Assembly (NCBI GenBank): GCA_965198915.1
Contig: CBDAQC010000002.1
Location: 496,001 to 560,000, forward strand
DNA length: 64,000 nt
DNA from: BOG-908 sp965198915
GTDB lineage: Bacteria; Pseudomonadota; Alphaproteobacteria; Acetobacterales; Acetobacteraceae
Direction of reading: 5' to 3'
The position numbers and the translations under genes are program-made. Every line of letters starts with the position of its first letter. Position 1 is the stretch's first letter. The notes beneath the pieces are model-generated. The model was not told where the DNA came from and did not search any database. It worked only from the letters and a program-made list of their open reading frames with translations. Below are positions 32,350-40,897 of the stretch, in pieces.

Positions 32350-32480
32350 AGGCCAGGGGCTCTGCCCCTGGACCCCGCTAAGGACAGTCGTCCTTGGAAC
32401 CTGTTTAAGCGCACTCCTATGAATTGGGGTCTGGGGCCGAGGCCCCATCGCGCGCAAGCGTGCTTCGCAGGACGGGTTTT
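32350..32480. repeat. Family B G+C-rich repeat, copy B1
   Basis: This is a chain of palindromes: CCAGGGGCTCTGCCCCTGG (32353-32371), AAGGAC-AGTC-GTCCTT (32380-32395), TGGGGCCGAGGCCCCA, and GCGCAAGCGTGC. The same series occurs in reverse orientation at 61196-61355. It lies between two convergent genes, so it may also terminate transcription. Confidence 0.8.
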
Positions 32481-32489
32481 TCTTGCCGC

Positions 32490-33590
32490 TTACGCCAACA
32501 GATATCTTGTCGTCGTCCGCACAACCATCGCCTCGTCAAACGCAAGCACAGCCCTGGCGCGCCCGGCCGCGCCCATACGCGCGCGCAACGCCGGATCATC
32601 CACCATACGCAGCAGCGCCATCCGCAACGCGGCGATGTCCGCCGCGGGTACGAGCAACCCCGTGACACCCTCCTCCACCTGCTCGCGCGGTCCCCGTATG
32701 TTCGTGGCCACCACGGGCAACCCGCATAGCATCGCCTCGATTACGGACATCGGCAGCCCCTCGAAATGGCTCGGCAATACGAAAATATCCGAGGCGGCGA
32801 GGATTGCCGTGACGTCGCGGCGGTAACCAAGCCGGCGCAGCCGCGCACCCAGACCGGCCTGCGCGAAATACGGCTCCATGTCCTCGCCGTGGTCGGAGAA
32901 TAGGCGCTCACCAACCACCCACAACTCCGCCTCCACATCCCGCATCGCCGCCAACAGCTCAGGGTAGCCCTTGTGCCGCACCAGGCGGGCGACGGCCGTG
33001 ATCACCACTCGGCCGTCAGGCACACCGAACTCGGCGCGCACGCGGGCCCGCGCCGCCGCATCGGGGTGAAACACCGCCGGGTCGCGTCCGTTGCCGACAG
33101 GCACGGCATGTTTGCAGATCCCGAGGCGCACGGCGTCGGCTGCTTCCTCGCGTGAAACGGTCAGGAACACGTCGCTGAAACGCGCCGCAACCCACTCCAT
33201 GACGAACGATGCGGCCCGGCGCCAAAGCGGGCCCGGCTGGTTGAACAGGAAGCCGTGACAGGTGTAGGCCACACGCGGCACGCCGGCCGCACGTGCGGCT
33301 ATCCGCGCGAGGAAGCCGCTAATCGGCATGTGCGCGTGAACCAGGTCGGGGCGCTCCGCGCGGAAAAGCCTGTACAGGGCAATCAACGCGCGGATCTGCG
33401 CCACGGGAGACAAACTGCGCGCCAAAGGCGGTGTCTCAATGCGGAAGCCCTCGGCGCGCACGCCGTCAAGCAGAGCGCCGTCGGCACACACGCCGATCAC
33501 CTCATGACCGTCCTGGCGCAGGCTCCGCATCAGCGGCAACAGGAAGTGGCGCAGCGAGAAATCTACGTTTGTGAGCTCGATGATTTTCAA
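32490..33590 (-). CDS. Glycosyltransferase family 4
   Basis: The product is 366 aa. It is a GT-B fold enzyme with an N-terminal GT4 domain (KIIELTNVDFSLRHFLLPLM) and a Glycos_transf_1 domain. The E-x7-E type motif is in ILAASDIFVLPSHFEGLPMS, followed by EAMLCGLPVVATNIRG. It probably adds a sugar in capsule, exopolysaccharide or lipopolysaccharide synthesis. The TTG start at 33590 lies at the very edge of family A copy A6 and has no recognisable ribosome site. The frame is open upstream through the repeat. The leader of the gene therefore appears to have been replaced by the element. Confidence 0.88.
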   Translation of the reverse strand: MKIIELTNVDFSLRHFLLPLMRSLRQDGHEVIGVCADGALLDGVRAEGFRIETPPLARSLSPVAQIRALIALYRLFRAERPDLVHAHMPISGFLARIAARAAGVPRVAYTCHGFLFNQPGPLWRRAASFVMEWVAARFSDVFLTVSREEAADAVRLGICKHAVPVGNGRDPAVFHPDAAARARVRAEFGVPDGRVVITAVARLVRHKGYPELLAAMRDVEAELWVVGERLFSDHGEDMEPYFAQAGLGARLRRLGYRRDVTAILAASDIFVLPSHFEGLPMSVIEAMLCGLPVVATNIRGPREQVEEGVTGLLVPAADIAALRMALLRMVDDPALRARMGAAGRARAVLAFDEAMVVRTTTRYLLA

Positions 33591-33655
33591 AGGCGAGAAA
33601 GCGAGCGGTTCTTTTTTGAAAGATAGAACTGAAAGACCTTTGCCTCCACGCTTGC
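33591..33655. repeat. Family A palindromic repeat, copy A6 (single arm)
   Basis: GAGAAAGCGAGCGGTTCTTT, then TTTGAAAGATAGAAC, then GAAAGACCTTTGCCTCC. This corresponds to the left arm of copies A3 and A4. The outer edge abuts the start codon of the minus-strand glycosyltransferase. Confidence 0.8.
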
Positions 33656-33754
33656 GCCCAGACGGATGCACGTTCGGCTACAACCCGTCCTACCGCGCGC
33701 GGCTCTGCGGGCACCCACGTGTGATCCGCCGTTCCCTTTCAACATGCGGCTGTC

Positions 33755-35341
33755 TCAGCCAACCTTTGTCACCGCCCATTTCACGTGCTGCGGTCCATCC
33801 TGTGGGCCGCTCAGCACCACCTGTTCGCTGCGCCGCGGCTCTGTTCCGCCCAGATATACGCTTTCCTCGAGCGACACGCGCGCCCCCTCCGCCCGAAGCC
33901 GCCAGCCGCCGCTGGGCAGGCGAAGCAGCACCGCCTCGCCGTCCTGCTGCACGCTGGCGATCACCGCAGGGTGCAGGTGGAACCGGATGGTGTAGGGCTG
34001 CGGCGAGGCCGCCTCGATCACGTCCTCGCCGCGTATGTCCTCGCCGCTTTCGGCCACATATAGCCGCCGCCGGTGCACCGCGCCGAACGGCCGGCGCCAG
34101 CCATCCTGGCTGGCCTCCAGCCAGTGCGCGCCGTTGGCTTCCTGGCGTTCCACCGTCACCCGCTCGGGCCGCCGTCCCAGCCCGCCCGGCTTCAGTTCGG
34201 AGCTGCTGGTATCGGCGATGATAAGCGTGGAATGCGCGGCTGTAGCGCGCGCGGCATCCGTCCAGGCAGGAGCCCCGATCGGCGCCGCGCCGCAATTCAC
34301 CACCAGACGCTCGCGCCCGATCGACAGCTCGAAGCTCAGCGTGCCCGCATGCGCCATGCGATCCTGGCCGGGCGGCGCCGGCGCGCCCACATCGGCGATC
34401 AGCACGGTCCGCCCGGCCTGCAGCCGGTGGAACCCGGTGTCGGGCAGCGCCGCCGGCGCGCGCCCGGCGCGGCCCGCCTGGCTCAGCACCAGCTCGATCA
34501 GGGTGGCCGGCTCGTCACGCGTGCCGTTGAACAGGGCCAGTCCGCCATCGGCGTGGCGCAACGTGCGCAGCGCGAGGGACAGCCGGTCGATCGCCGCACC
34601 AAGGGCGGCGGGCGGGGCCGTGCCGCCCACATGCAGCAGCGCGCGGGTCTCGATCAGGTCGCGCAACGCGACAAGATGGGCGGCCGGGCTGCGCTCGATA
34701 TGGCCGCCATCCGGCAACACCTGGCGGCCGATCTCCTGCGGCAGGAAGCGCAGCGCCCGGCCCAGATAGGGCGCGTGTTCCGGCAAGGCGATTGCCGCTG
34801 CCGTCAAACCCTTGATCGCGGTCAGCGCGCGGCCGTCCTGCTCCTCGGACGGCATCGCGGCCGACAAAACCCGCGCGTCGGCCACCAGCCGCCACATCAG
34901 CCGGCGGCGAAAATCATCGTCGGCACTGGCGGCGAAGAAGTCGTAATGCCCCAGCCAGGACGCGATGCGGCTTCCCGCCACGTCAGGCCGCTGCGCAAGC
35001 GGATCGGCGTCTCCGCCGGCGATCCAGTCGCCCACCAGGGCGCGGGCGCGCATGCGGGCGGCGTCCGTGCCGATCACCCGCAGATCCCGCATCCAGGTGA
35101 AGCCGTGCGCGTGGGCACGCATCACCGGATGGCCGCCGGTATCCGCCCAGCTTCCCGGCTTCAGCACGCGCGTGGCGCCGGACAGCGTCAGCTCGCCTTT
35201 CAGCAGCCTTGCACCGCGCGCCGGATCGCCAGGCCACGGATCGCGCACGGGCACCGCCGGCGCGTCCGGGACGGACATGCGCAGGCTCGGCAGCCTGGCC
35301 AGGCGCAGCCGCAGCGCGCGGAAGGACCGGGACGGGGTCAC
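33755..35341 (-). CDS. Heparinase II/III family protein
   Basis: The product is 528 aa. An alpha-helical N-terminal region (about 60-270, WLGHYDFFAASADDDFRRRL) is followed by a beta-sandwich heparinase II/III-like domain. HAGTLSFELSIGRERLVVNC and AAHSTLIIADTSSSEL are typical of this domain. The family includes polysaccharide lyases for uronic-acid polymers; in alphaproteobacteria this member is conserved next to rsmB and rpe with an unclear substrate. There is no clear signal peptide. The GTG start at 35341 overlaps the rpe stop (GTGA), so the two are co-translated. Confidence 0.9.
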   Translation of the reverse strand: MTPSRSFRALRLRLARLPSLRMSVPDAPAVPVRDPWPGDPARGARLLKGELTLSGATRVLKPGSWADTGGHPVMRAHAHGFTWMRDLRVIGTDAARMRARALVGDWIAGGDADPLAQRPDVAGSRIASWLGHYDFFAASADDDFRRRLMWRLVADARVLSAAMPSEEQDGRALTAIKGLTAAAIALPEHAPYLGRALRFLPQEIGRQVLPDGGHIERSPAAHLVALRDLIETRALLHVGGTAPPAALGAAIDRLSLALRTLRHADGGLALFNGTRDEPATLIELVLSQAGRAGRAPAALPDTGFHRLQAGRTVLIADVGAPAPPGQDRMAHAGTLSFELSIGRERLVVNCGAAPIGAPAWTDAARATAAHSTLIIADTSSSELKPGGLGRRPERVTVERQEANGAHWLEASQDGWRRPFGAVHRRRLYVAESGEDIRGEDVIEAASPQPYTIRFHLHPAVIASVQQDGEAVLLRLPSGGWRLRAEGARVSLEESVYLGGTEPRRSEQVVLSGPQDGPQHVKWAVTKVG

Positions 35342-36006
35342 GAAGCCGGGTTGCCCCGGATGGAGGCGATCGCCGCCGCGTAGTCGGGCGTGGCAAACAC
35401 CGCGGTGCCGGCCACGAACGCGTCGGCGCCGGCCGCGATGCAGGGGGGCGCCGTGTGCGCGTCCACGCCGCCATCCACCTCGAGTCGAATGTCGCGACCG
35501 CTGTCGTCTATCATCCGCCGCAGCTCGGCTATCTTCGTCAACTGGCTGTGCAGGAATTTCTGTCCCCCGAAACCCGGGTTCACGGACATCACCAATATTA
35601 TGTCCACCATGTCCAGCACCGGTGCGGCGTGCAAAGCGGGCGTGGCCGGGTTCAGCACCAGCCCGGCCTTGCAGCCCAGCCCCGCTATCGCCTGCAGCGA
35701 GCGGTGGGTGTGCGGCCCCGCCTCGGCATGGATCAGGATGTGGTCGGCGCCGCCTTCGGCAAAGGCGGCCAGATAGGCATCAACGGGCGCAATCATCAGG
35801 TGGACGTCGAAGGGCAGGCGGGTGAGGGGCCGCAAAGCGCGCAGCACCACGGGGCCGAAGCTGATATTCGGCACGAAGTGGCCGTCCATCACGTCCAGAT
35901 GCAGCCAGTCGGCACCGGCCGCCTCCACCGCGGCAACCTCGTCAGCCAGGCGCGCGAAGTTTGCGGCGAGCAGGCTTGGAGCAATAAGGACGGGACGCTG
36001 GGGCAT
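35338..36006 (-). CDS. rpe: Ribulose-phosphate 3-epimerase
   Basis: The product is 222 aa. It interconverts ribulose 5-phosphate and xylulose 5-phosphate in the pentose phosphate pathway. It is a TIM barrel with the signature HLDVMDGHFVPNISFGP and the second conserved block VMSVNPGFGGQKF. The catalytic Asp residues are in LDVMDG and LEVDGGV. The ATG at 36006 begins the conserved PVLIAPSLLAANFARL; upstream codons run into repeat A7. It is in operon-like order with the heparinase gene downstream and rsmB upstream on the same strand. Confidence 0.96.
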   Translation of the reverse strand: MPQRPVLIAPSLLAANFARLADEVAAVEAAGADWLHLDVMDGHFVPNISFGPVVLRALRPLTRLPFDVHLMIAPVDAYLAAFAEGGADHILIHAEAGPHTHRSLQAIAGLGCKAGLVLNPATPALHAAPVLDMVDIILVMSVNPGFGGQKFLHSQLTKIAELRRMIDDSGRDIRLEVDGGVDAHTAPPCIAAGADAFVAGTAVFATPDYAAAIASIRGNPAS

Positions 36007-36052
36007 GCGGGTGGTTCTAGTGTGACGAAGCGTAGCCGGGCAATGCACGGCG

Positions 36053-36199
36053 GGAAGAAAGAAAAGCCGTTCTCCCAGCAACAGAAGCAGAAACTCGCGC
36101 CGTCAACCGCCCCGCGCGTCCTGACCAGCAAAGCTGCCGCAGACGCGCAGGACAAAGTCTCCGCTTCTTTTCAGCAAAGTGGGCCTTCCTTGCGTTCCT
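36053..36199. repeat. Family A repeat, copy A7 (full length, degenerate)
   Basis: The left edge is GGGAAGAAAGAAAAGCCGTT, then CAGAAGCAGAAACTCGCGCC. The right edge is GACAAAGTCTCCGCTTCTTT, then TCAGCAAAGTGGGCCTTCCT. The order of blocks matches copies A3 and A4, but the AT hairpins have decayed. It fills the gap between rsmB and rpe. Confidence 0.6.
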
Positions 36200-36205
36200 G
36201 ATGGT

Positions 36206-37426
36206 TCACCCCTTCAGGAAGCGCGCGCAGAAGAACCCGTCCATCCCGCCAAGCTCGCCCCACATCGCCGGTGTTGTCCGCAGGTATCCCTCCTGCGTGC
36301 GTCCCTCCGGCAGAGCGGCAAGCTCCTCGTCGCTGAAAGGCGAGGGCGTCAGGCCGAACCTCTCCGCCGATCGCGCGCGCAGTGCGCCCTCGTCGGCCTG
36401 CAGCGAACAGACGGCATAGACCAGCCGTCCACCTGGCCGGAGCATCGCCGCCGCGGCTTCGATCAGCCTGTCCTGACCGGCCACAAGCGCCGGCAGGTCG
36501 GCTTCCCGCTTGATGTGCGGCAGATCCGGATGGCGGCGTATGGTGCCGGTGGCCGAACAAGGCGCGTCCAGCAGAACCGCATCCAGCGGCTGTGCCGGCC
36601 GCCAGGCGAGCGCGTCCGCGCAGACTATTTCTGCCGCCAGTCCCAGCCGGTCCAGGTTCTCCCGCAGGCGCGGCAGCCGCTTCTCGCTGCTGTCGACCGC
36701 GATCACGTGCGCGCCGCTGGCGGCGAGCTGGGCCGCCTTGCCGCCAGGCGCCGCGCACAGATCGGCCACGGTCTCGCCCGGCCGTGCCGCCAGCAGGCGC
36801 GCGGGGAACGCGGCAGCGGCGTCTTGCACCCAGAACGCGCCCTGAGCCAGACCAGGCAGGTCGGTCACCCGTGTGCCGGCCGGCAGCCGAACGGAGCCGC
36901 CAGGAAGTACCAGGCCACCTTCGACGGCGCCGCCTGGCTTGACCGTCAAATCGAGCGGCGCCTCCTGCTGATGCGCCAGCGCGATCGCCCGCGCCTCGGA
37001 TCCCCAGCTCGCCCACAGCCAGCCGGGCGTGTCCAGCCGCGGGCTATCCAGCTCGGCCAGTGCCGCCGCGCCGGCCTCGGCCACGCGGCGCAGCACCGCG
37101 TTCACCAGCCCGGCAAACGGGGCCAGCTTCTGCGCCCTGGCCAGCGCCACGCTGGTGGCCACCGCCGCATGGGCCGGCGTGTCCAGCAGAAGCAACTGTG
37201 CCGCACCCATGCGCAGGATCAGCCGCACGGCGTCGGGCGGCGCGCGCTTCAGATGCGGCTCCAGCACCGCGTCCAGCGTGCCGGCGCGGCGCAGCACGGT
37301 CGCAGCCAGCCGGTGCGCGGCGGCACGGTCACGCGGCTCGCCGGAGAGGCGGTCCAGCGCTTCGTCGAGCGATCTGTGCTGGTCGATGACAGCGCGCAGG
37401 AGCTGCAGGGCGAGGGTACGGTCCAT
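36206..37426 (-). CDS. rsmB: 16S rRNA (cytosine-C5)-methyltransferase RsmB
   Basis: The product is 406 aa. An N-terminal NusB-like domain (about 1-130) is followed by a SAM-dependent Nol1/Nop2/Sun domain. The SAM motif is DLCAAPGGKAAQLA. The catalytic Cys pair is in LDAPCSATG and VYAVCSLQ. It methylates C967 (E. coli numbering) of 16S rRNA. Gene order rsmB-rpe-heparinase on one strand is common in alphaproteobacteria and supports the call. Confidence 0.95.
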   Translation of the reverse strand: MDRTLALQLLRAVIDQHRSLDEALDRLSGEPRDRAAAHRLAATVLRRAGTLDAVLEPHLKRAPPDAVRLILRMGAAQLLLLDTPAHAAVATSVALARAQKLAPFAGLVNAVLRRVAEAGAAALAELDSPRLDTPGWLWASWGSEARAIALAHQQEAPLDLTVKPGGAVEGGLVLPGGSVRLPAGTRVTDLPGLAQGAFWVQDAAAAFPARLLAARPGETVADLCAAPGGKAAQLAASGAHVIAVDSSEKRLPRLRENLDRLGLAAEIVCADALAWRPAQPLDAVLLDAPCSATGTIRRHPDLPHIKREADLPALVAGQDRLIEAAAAMLRPGGRLVYAVCSLQADEGALRARSAERFGLTPSPFSDEELAALPEGRTQEGYLRTTPAMWGELGGMDGFFCARFLKG

Positions 37427-37497
37427 GCGGCGTTACATGGCGCAAGGCGGGCGGGCGTGATACCCCGCCTGCCAGCATGGCCAGGGATGACGCATCA

Positions 37498-37558
37498 GGA
37501 AGCAAGGCAAGCAGTCCTTTTTTGAAGAAAAGGATTAAAAAACTTTCGCTTCCCGCAT
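37498..37558. repeat. Family A palindromic repeat, copy A8 (single arm)
   Basis: GGAAGCAAGGCAAGCAGTCC, then the AT hairpin TCCTTTTTTGAAGAAAAGGA, then TTAAAAAACTTTCGCTTCCC. It lies in the divergent region between rsmB (minus) and the GT39 gene (plus). The frame is open from the element into GT39. Confidence 0.8.
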
Positions 37559-37569
37559 CGGCGACGGTC

Positions 37570-39192
37570 GTGCTGCGCCGGATACGCACGCAAGCCGAAG
37601 ACGTCGGCACGCGGAAGCTTCCCGCTTCTCTCTTTCTCGTTCTGCTCTGCCTGGCCCTATGGCTGCCCGGCTTTTTCGCGCTGCCGCCCACGGACAGGGA
37701 CGAGAGCCGGTTCGCGCAGGCCACCAAGCAGATGAACGAGAGCGGCGACTACGTACGTATCATGAACGGCACCGTGCCGCGGCTGCGCAAGCCGATCGGC
37801 ATCTACTGGCTGCAGGCGCCGTTCGCGGCGGCGGCCGGGCCTGGCCTTGCCAATCCTATATGGCCCTACCGGATACCCTCGCTGCTGGGCGGTATCGCCG
37901 CGGTGCTGGCCACGTTTCAGGCCGGACTGCGCCTCGCTGGCAGCAGGCGCCAGGCGATGCTCGCCGCCGGCATGCTCGCCTCCTGCGTGCTCCTGACCAC
38001 CGAGACCCACATCGCCAAAACGGACGCGGCCCTGCTTGGCGCCACCACCATCGCCATGGCCGTCCTGGCGCTCGCCTGGCTTGGCGCCCCGCTCCGGCGC
38101 TGGCAGGCCGCCACATTCTGGCTGGCGCTTGCCGTCGGCATACTCCTGAAAGGCCCGATAACCCCGATGGTGGCGGGCCTGGCTGCGGCCACGCTATGCG
38201 CTTGGGAGCGTCGCGCAGGCTGGCTGCTGGCGCTTCGCCCAGCCTGGGGGGCGCCGCTTATGCTCTCCTGCGTCGTGCCCTGGTTCGTCGCTATCGGCCT
38301 GGCCACGCACGGGGCGTTCTTCGCCCAGGCGGTGGGCGGCGACCTGGCTGCCAAGCTCGCCGGCGGCGCCGAGGCCCATGGCGGATTTCCGGGGCTGCAC
38401 CTCCTGCTGCTGCCGCTGCTCGCCTTTCCGGCGACGCTGCCGGTGATCGCCGCTTTGCCGGCAGCCTGGGCGGACAGGCGAGACCCGGCCACGCGCTTCC
38501 TGGTCGCCTGGGCGCTGCCGGCCTGGCTGGTGTTCGAGGCGGTGCCGACCAAGCTGCCGCACTACACGCTGCCGCTCTACCCGGCGCTGTTCCTGCTCGC
38601 GGCACGCTTCCTGCCCCGGCCTATACCGGCCTTGCCGCTGCGTATCGGGCGGGCGGCCCTGGCCGGTGTGACCCTGCTCCTGGCCATTGCGGCGCTGGCG
38701 TTGCCGCCGGCGTTGCACGCGCCGTGGTGGCTCGGCCTGCCAGCCGCCTGCTGCGCTGTGCTCGCCGGCACGCTGGCCTGGCAGCGTCGGATCGCCTGGT
38801 CGCTGCTCGCCTGCATTCCGCTCTACGCCGGCGTATTGAAGTTGGAGCTGCCGCAGACGGACGCCCTCTGGATAGGGCCGCCGGCGGTTGCGCTATTGAA
38901 AAGAACCTGGCCAGGCTGGAACACGATGGGTGACGGGCTGGCGGTCGCCGGCTACGCCGAGCCGAGCCTGGTTTTTCTGACCGGGACGCATACGTTGCTC
39001 CTGCCGAACGGCATCGCCGCGGCTGCCGCGCTGAAGTTCGGCAACGCCCAGGTTGTCCTGGTTGCCGGCCCTGAGCTGGCGAGGTTTGCGGCCTCCTGCG
39101 TCGCCGGGCGCAAGCTGGGGGAGGTCGAGGGGTTCAACTACTCCAGGGGGCGTTGGGTGTCGCTGACGGCGTTCTCGCGCTCAGGCTGCTGA
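37570..39192 (+). CDS. Glycosyltransferase family 39 / ArnT-like membrane protein
   Basis: The product is about 540 aa with roughly ten hydrophobic membrane segments. The first periplasmic loop contains DRDESRFAQATKQMNESGDY and GTVPRLRKPIGIYWLQAPFA, the family's catalytic Asp/Glu motif region and glycan-binding loop. ArnT-type enzymes move sugars from polyprenyl phosphate to lipid A or other acceptors. The acceptor here is unknown. The start is uncertain. GTG at 37570 gives a short basic N-terminus before the first membrane segment, but has no ribosome site. A start at 37477 would read through repeat A8. Confidence 0.85.
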   Translation: MLRRIRTQAEDVGTRKLPASLFLVLLCLALWLPGFFALPPTDRDESRFAQATKQMNESGDYVRIMNGTVPRLRKPIGIYWLQAPFAAAAGPGLANPIWPYRIPSLLGGIAAVLATFQAGLRLAGSRRQAMLAAGMLASCVLLTTETHIAKTDAALLGATTIAMAVLALAWLGAPLRRWQAATFWLALAVGILLKGPITPMVAGLAAATLCAWERRAGWLLALRPAWGAPLMLSCVVPWFVAIGLATHGAFFAQAVGGDLAAKLAGGAEAHGGFPGLHLLLLPLLAFPATLPVIAALPAAWADRRDPATRFLVAWALPAWLVFEAVPTKLPHYTLPLYPALFLLAARFLPRPIPALPLRIGRAALAGVTLLLAIAALALPPALHAPWWLGLPAACCAVLAGTLAWQRRIAWSLLACIPLYAGVLKLELPQTDALWIGPPAVALLKRTWPGWNTMGDGLAVAGYAEPSLVFLTGTHTLLLPNGIAAAAALKFGNAQVVLVAGPELARFAASCVAGRKLGEVEGFNYSRGRWVSLTAFSRSGC

Positions 39193-39211
39193 GGCGCGTG
39201 CCTTTCTGACC

Positions 39212-39571
39212 TCAGACTTTTACCGCGGATCTGACGTCCTCGATGGCACGGAGCAGGGCCGGCGTGGTGAACGGTTTGGGCAGGAAACGTTCATGCGGCA
39301 GCATGTTGCGCAGCTCGGAATACCGGCCGCTGATGAACACCACGGGCAGGCCGGGGCAGATTTCGCGCGCCGCGCGCGCGAACGCCAGCCCGTCCATGCC
39401 CGGGCCAAGATTGATGTCCGTCACCACCACGGAAGGTGGATGGTCTGCATCCAGCAGATCCATCGCCGCTTCCGCCGAGCCTCGACCCTCGATACGCAAC
39501 CCCGCCTCTACCAGCGCTTCGAAGAGGCAGTCCCTCACGAGGTCGTCATCCTCCACGAGCAAGATGTCCAA
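39212..39571 (-). CDS. Single-domain response regulator
   Basis: The product is 119 aa, a receiver domain with no output domain. Acidic residues are in LVEDDDLVRD, the phospho-acceptor Asp is in VVVTDINLGPGMDG, and the Lys is in FLPKPFTT. Such CheY/FixJ-receiver-like proteins act in phosphorelays or by protein contact. The TTG start at 39571 follows GGAG six to seven bases upstream. An ATG ten codons earlier lies inside a palindrome and has no ribosome site. No kinase gene is adjacent. Confidence 0.88.
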   Translation of the reverse strand: MDILLVEDDDLVRDCLFEALVEAGLRIEGRGSAEAAMDLLDADHPPSVVVTDINLGPGMDGLAFARAAREICPGLPVVFISGRYSELRNMLPHERFLPKPFTTPALLRAIEDVRSAVKV

Positions 39572-39590
39572 AAAAATCTCCTGCGAAACC

Positions 39591-39606
39591 TCAGGTTGCA
39601 ACCTGA
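39591..39606. promoter_or_regulatory. 16-bp perfect palindrome upstream of the response regulator gene
   Basis: TCAGGTTGCAACCTGA is fully self-complementary and lies 20 bp before the TTG start on the minus strand. It would overlap the leader or promoter, as an operator does. Confidence 0.5.
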
Positions 39607-39678
39607 AGCAGAACGAATTTAAAGGAACTACACGAAGATGCGAGCCCGAGGTTCACACCGGGGCATGTGGCAGATTAG

Positions 39679-40188
39679 TCAGCTTCGTGCGGGTCCGACC
39701 GCGCGAAGCTCGCCGATATGGCGCAAAACGATACGATGCGTTTCGGCGGCGAAGGCACGCAGCCCGGGGTTCGTGCCGTCTGCCGACTCCTTTGCGAACG
39801 CCGCGCCGTCCTTGGCGTGAATGTCTTCCATGTCCTGCAGATACAGCGAATCGAACTGCACACCCTGCGCTGCCTTAAGCGCTGCCAGCTCCTGCGAAAA
39901 ATGGGCATTCAGCGCGCCGGGGAAGCTCAGGCCTGCGGCAGATGCCGTGCTCTTGAGCCTGTCGCCTACCAGTCCGTGGTCGTGCTGCTCCGTGGTGCCC
40001 TGGTCGCGTATGTCCTGCGTCGAGCCCTGGTTGGCGGCGACGGTGCCCGCCTCCACCTCGAACATGCCACCCTGGCTGACCATGGCTACGAAATTGCGGT
40101 CCGCCGCCGAGACGGGCTCGGCGGCGTGGCCGGTGGTGCCCGCCAGGCCAAGCAGGACAGCGGTGGCGAACAGGTAAGAGGCGCGCAT
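39679..40188 (-). CDS. DUF4142 domain protein (exported)
   Basis: The product is 169 aa with a signal peptide (about 1-22, GTTGHA-A). The mature part is a helical ferritin-like DUF4142 domain, with DRNFVAMVSQGGMFEVEAGT near the start and YLQDMEDIHAKDGAAF in the C-terminal half. Members are common in soil and plant-associated bacteria; the function is unknown and is often guessed to be stress-related. The ATG at 40188 has GGAG six bases upstream. It may be co-transcribed with the downstream response regulator (107 bp). Confidence 0.88.
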   Translation of the reverse strand: MRASYLFATAVLLGLAGTTGHAAEPVSAADRNFVAMVSQGGMFEVEAGTVAANQGSTQDIRDQGTTEQHDHGLVGDRLKSTASAAGLSFPGALNAHFSQELAALKAAQGVQFDSLYLQDMEDIHAKDGAAFAKESADGTNPGLRAFAAETHRIVLRHIGELRAVGPARS

Positions 40189-40265
40189 GTTTGGCTCCGG
40201 GGCAGGTGTTCCGTCAGAACACCCGCGGAACGGAGGAGTTTTGCGCGCGGCCGGAGGCGGGGTGG

Positions 40266-40341
40266 TGGTGGAGCTGAGCGGGATCGAACCGCTGACCTCC
40301 TCATTGCGAACGAGGCGCTCTCCCAACTGAGCTACAGCCCC
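40266..40341 (-). tRNA. tRNA-Ala (anticodon CGC)
   Basis: The 76-nt cloverleaf begins GGGGCTGTAGCTCAGTTGGG. It has a 7-bp acceptor stem (one G-U pair), anticodon loop TTCGCAA with CGC at positions 34-36, a T-arm with GGTTCGATCC, and an encoded CCA end. It reads GCG alanine codons, which are common in this G+C-rich genome. Confidence 0.95.
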
Positions 40342-40388
40342 CCAGGCCGCCGGGGGCGCACATTGCTCAGGGTCAGGACCCTGCGTCA

Positions 40389-40525
40389 AGGAAGAGAGGG
40401 TGGTCTTTTCAGAAAAATCGGGAAGTTTTGGCGTCCGCGTCTGCCCCGCACCTGCCTTGTAGCGAGCATGGCGGCGAACGGACGCGCCCACCTTCTTTCG
40501 AAAAAGAAGGCCTTTCTTACTTCCC
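40389..40525. repeat. Family A palindromic repeat, copy A9 (full length)
   Basis: The left arm starts AGGAAGAGAGGGTGGTCTTT, then TCAGAAAAATCGGGAAGTTT and GGCGTCCGCG. The right arm has CGGACGCGCCCACCTTCTTT, then CGAAAAAGAAGGCCTTTCTT. It lies between tRNA-Ala and the YggT gene. Its right edge is about 40 bp upstream of the YggT start. Confidence 0.75.
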
Positions 40526-40567
40526 TTCCACCGCCTAGGGTCCGCCGCGCTGACCTGGAGGTTCCGG

Positions 40568-40888
40568 TTGCTCACGTCGATCGTCTTTACTGTGCTGTTC
40601 ACTCTGCTGAAGCTGTTCACCTGGGCCATCATCCTGTCGGCCATCGTCAGCACGCTCATCGCCTTCAACGTGCTCGACACGCGCAACCGCATGGTCTGGA
40701 CGATTGCGGATTTCCTCTATCGGGTCACCGAACCCGCGTTGCGGCCGATACGCGCGGTGCTGCCGAGTTTCGGCGGCGTTGACCTTAGCCCGCTGATCGC
40801 CCTCCTGTTGCTGCAGCTCGTGGTGGCCCCGGTGCTGACGGAGCTTTTCAACGGCCTGCGGTTCGGCGTCTGGCAGCCTCTGTTCTAG
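40568..40888 (+). CDS. YggT family membrane protein
   Basis: The product is 106 aa with two YggT-type hydrophobic hairpins. LSAIVSTLIAFNVLDTRNRM and YRVTEPALRPIRAVLPSFGG are the family's conserved loops. YggT proteins are inner-membrane proteins of uncertain role, linked to osmotic stress, membrane integrity or division. The TTG start at 40568 follows TGGAGG seven bases upstream. In related bacteria folD often lies downstream of a yggT-DUF167 pair. Here only a broken folD remnant follows and no DUF167 gene is present. Confidence 0.9.
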   Translation: MLTSIVFTVLFTLLKLFTWAIILSAIVSTLIAFNVLDTRNRMVWTIADFLYRVTEPALRPIRAVLPSFGGVDLSPLIALLLLQLVVAPVLTELFNGLRFGVWQPLF

Positions 40889-40897
40889 GCGGCCATG

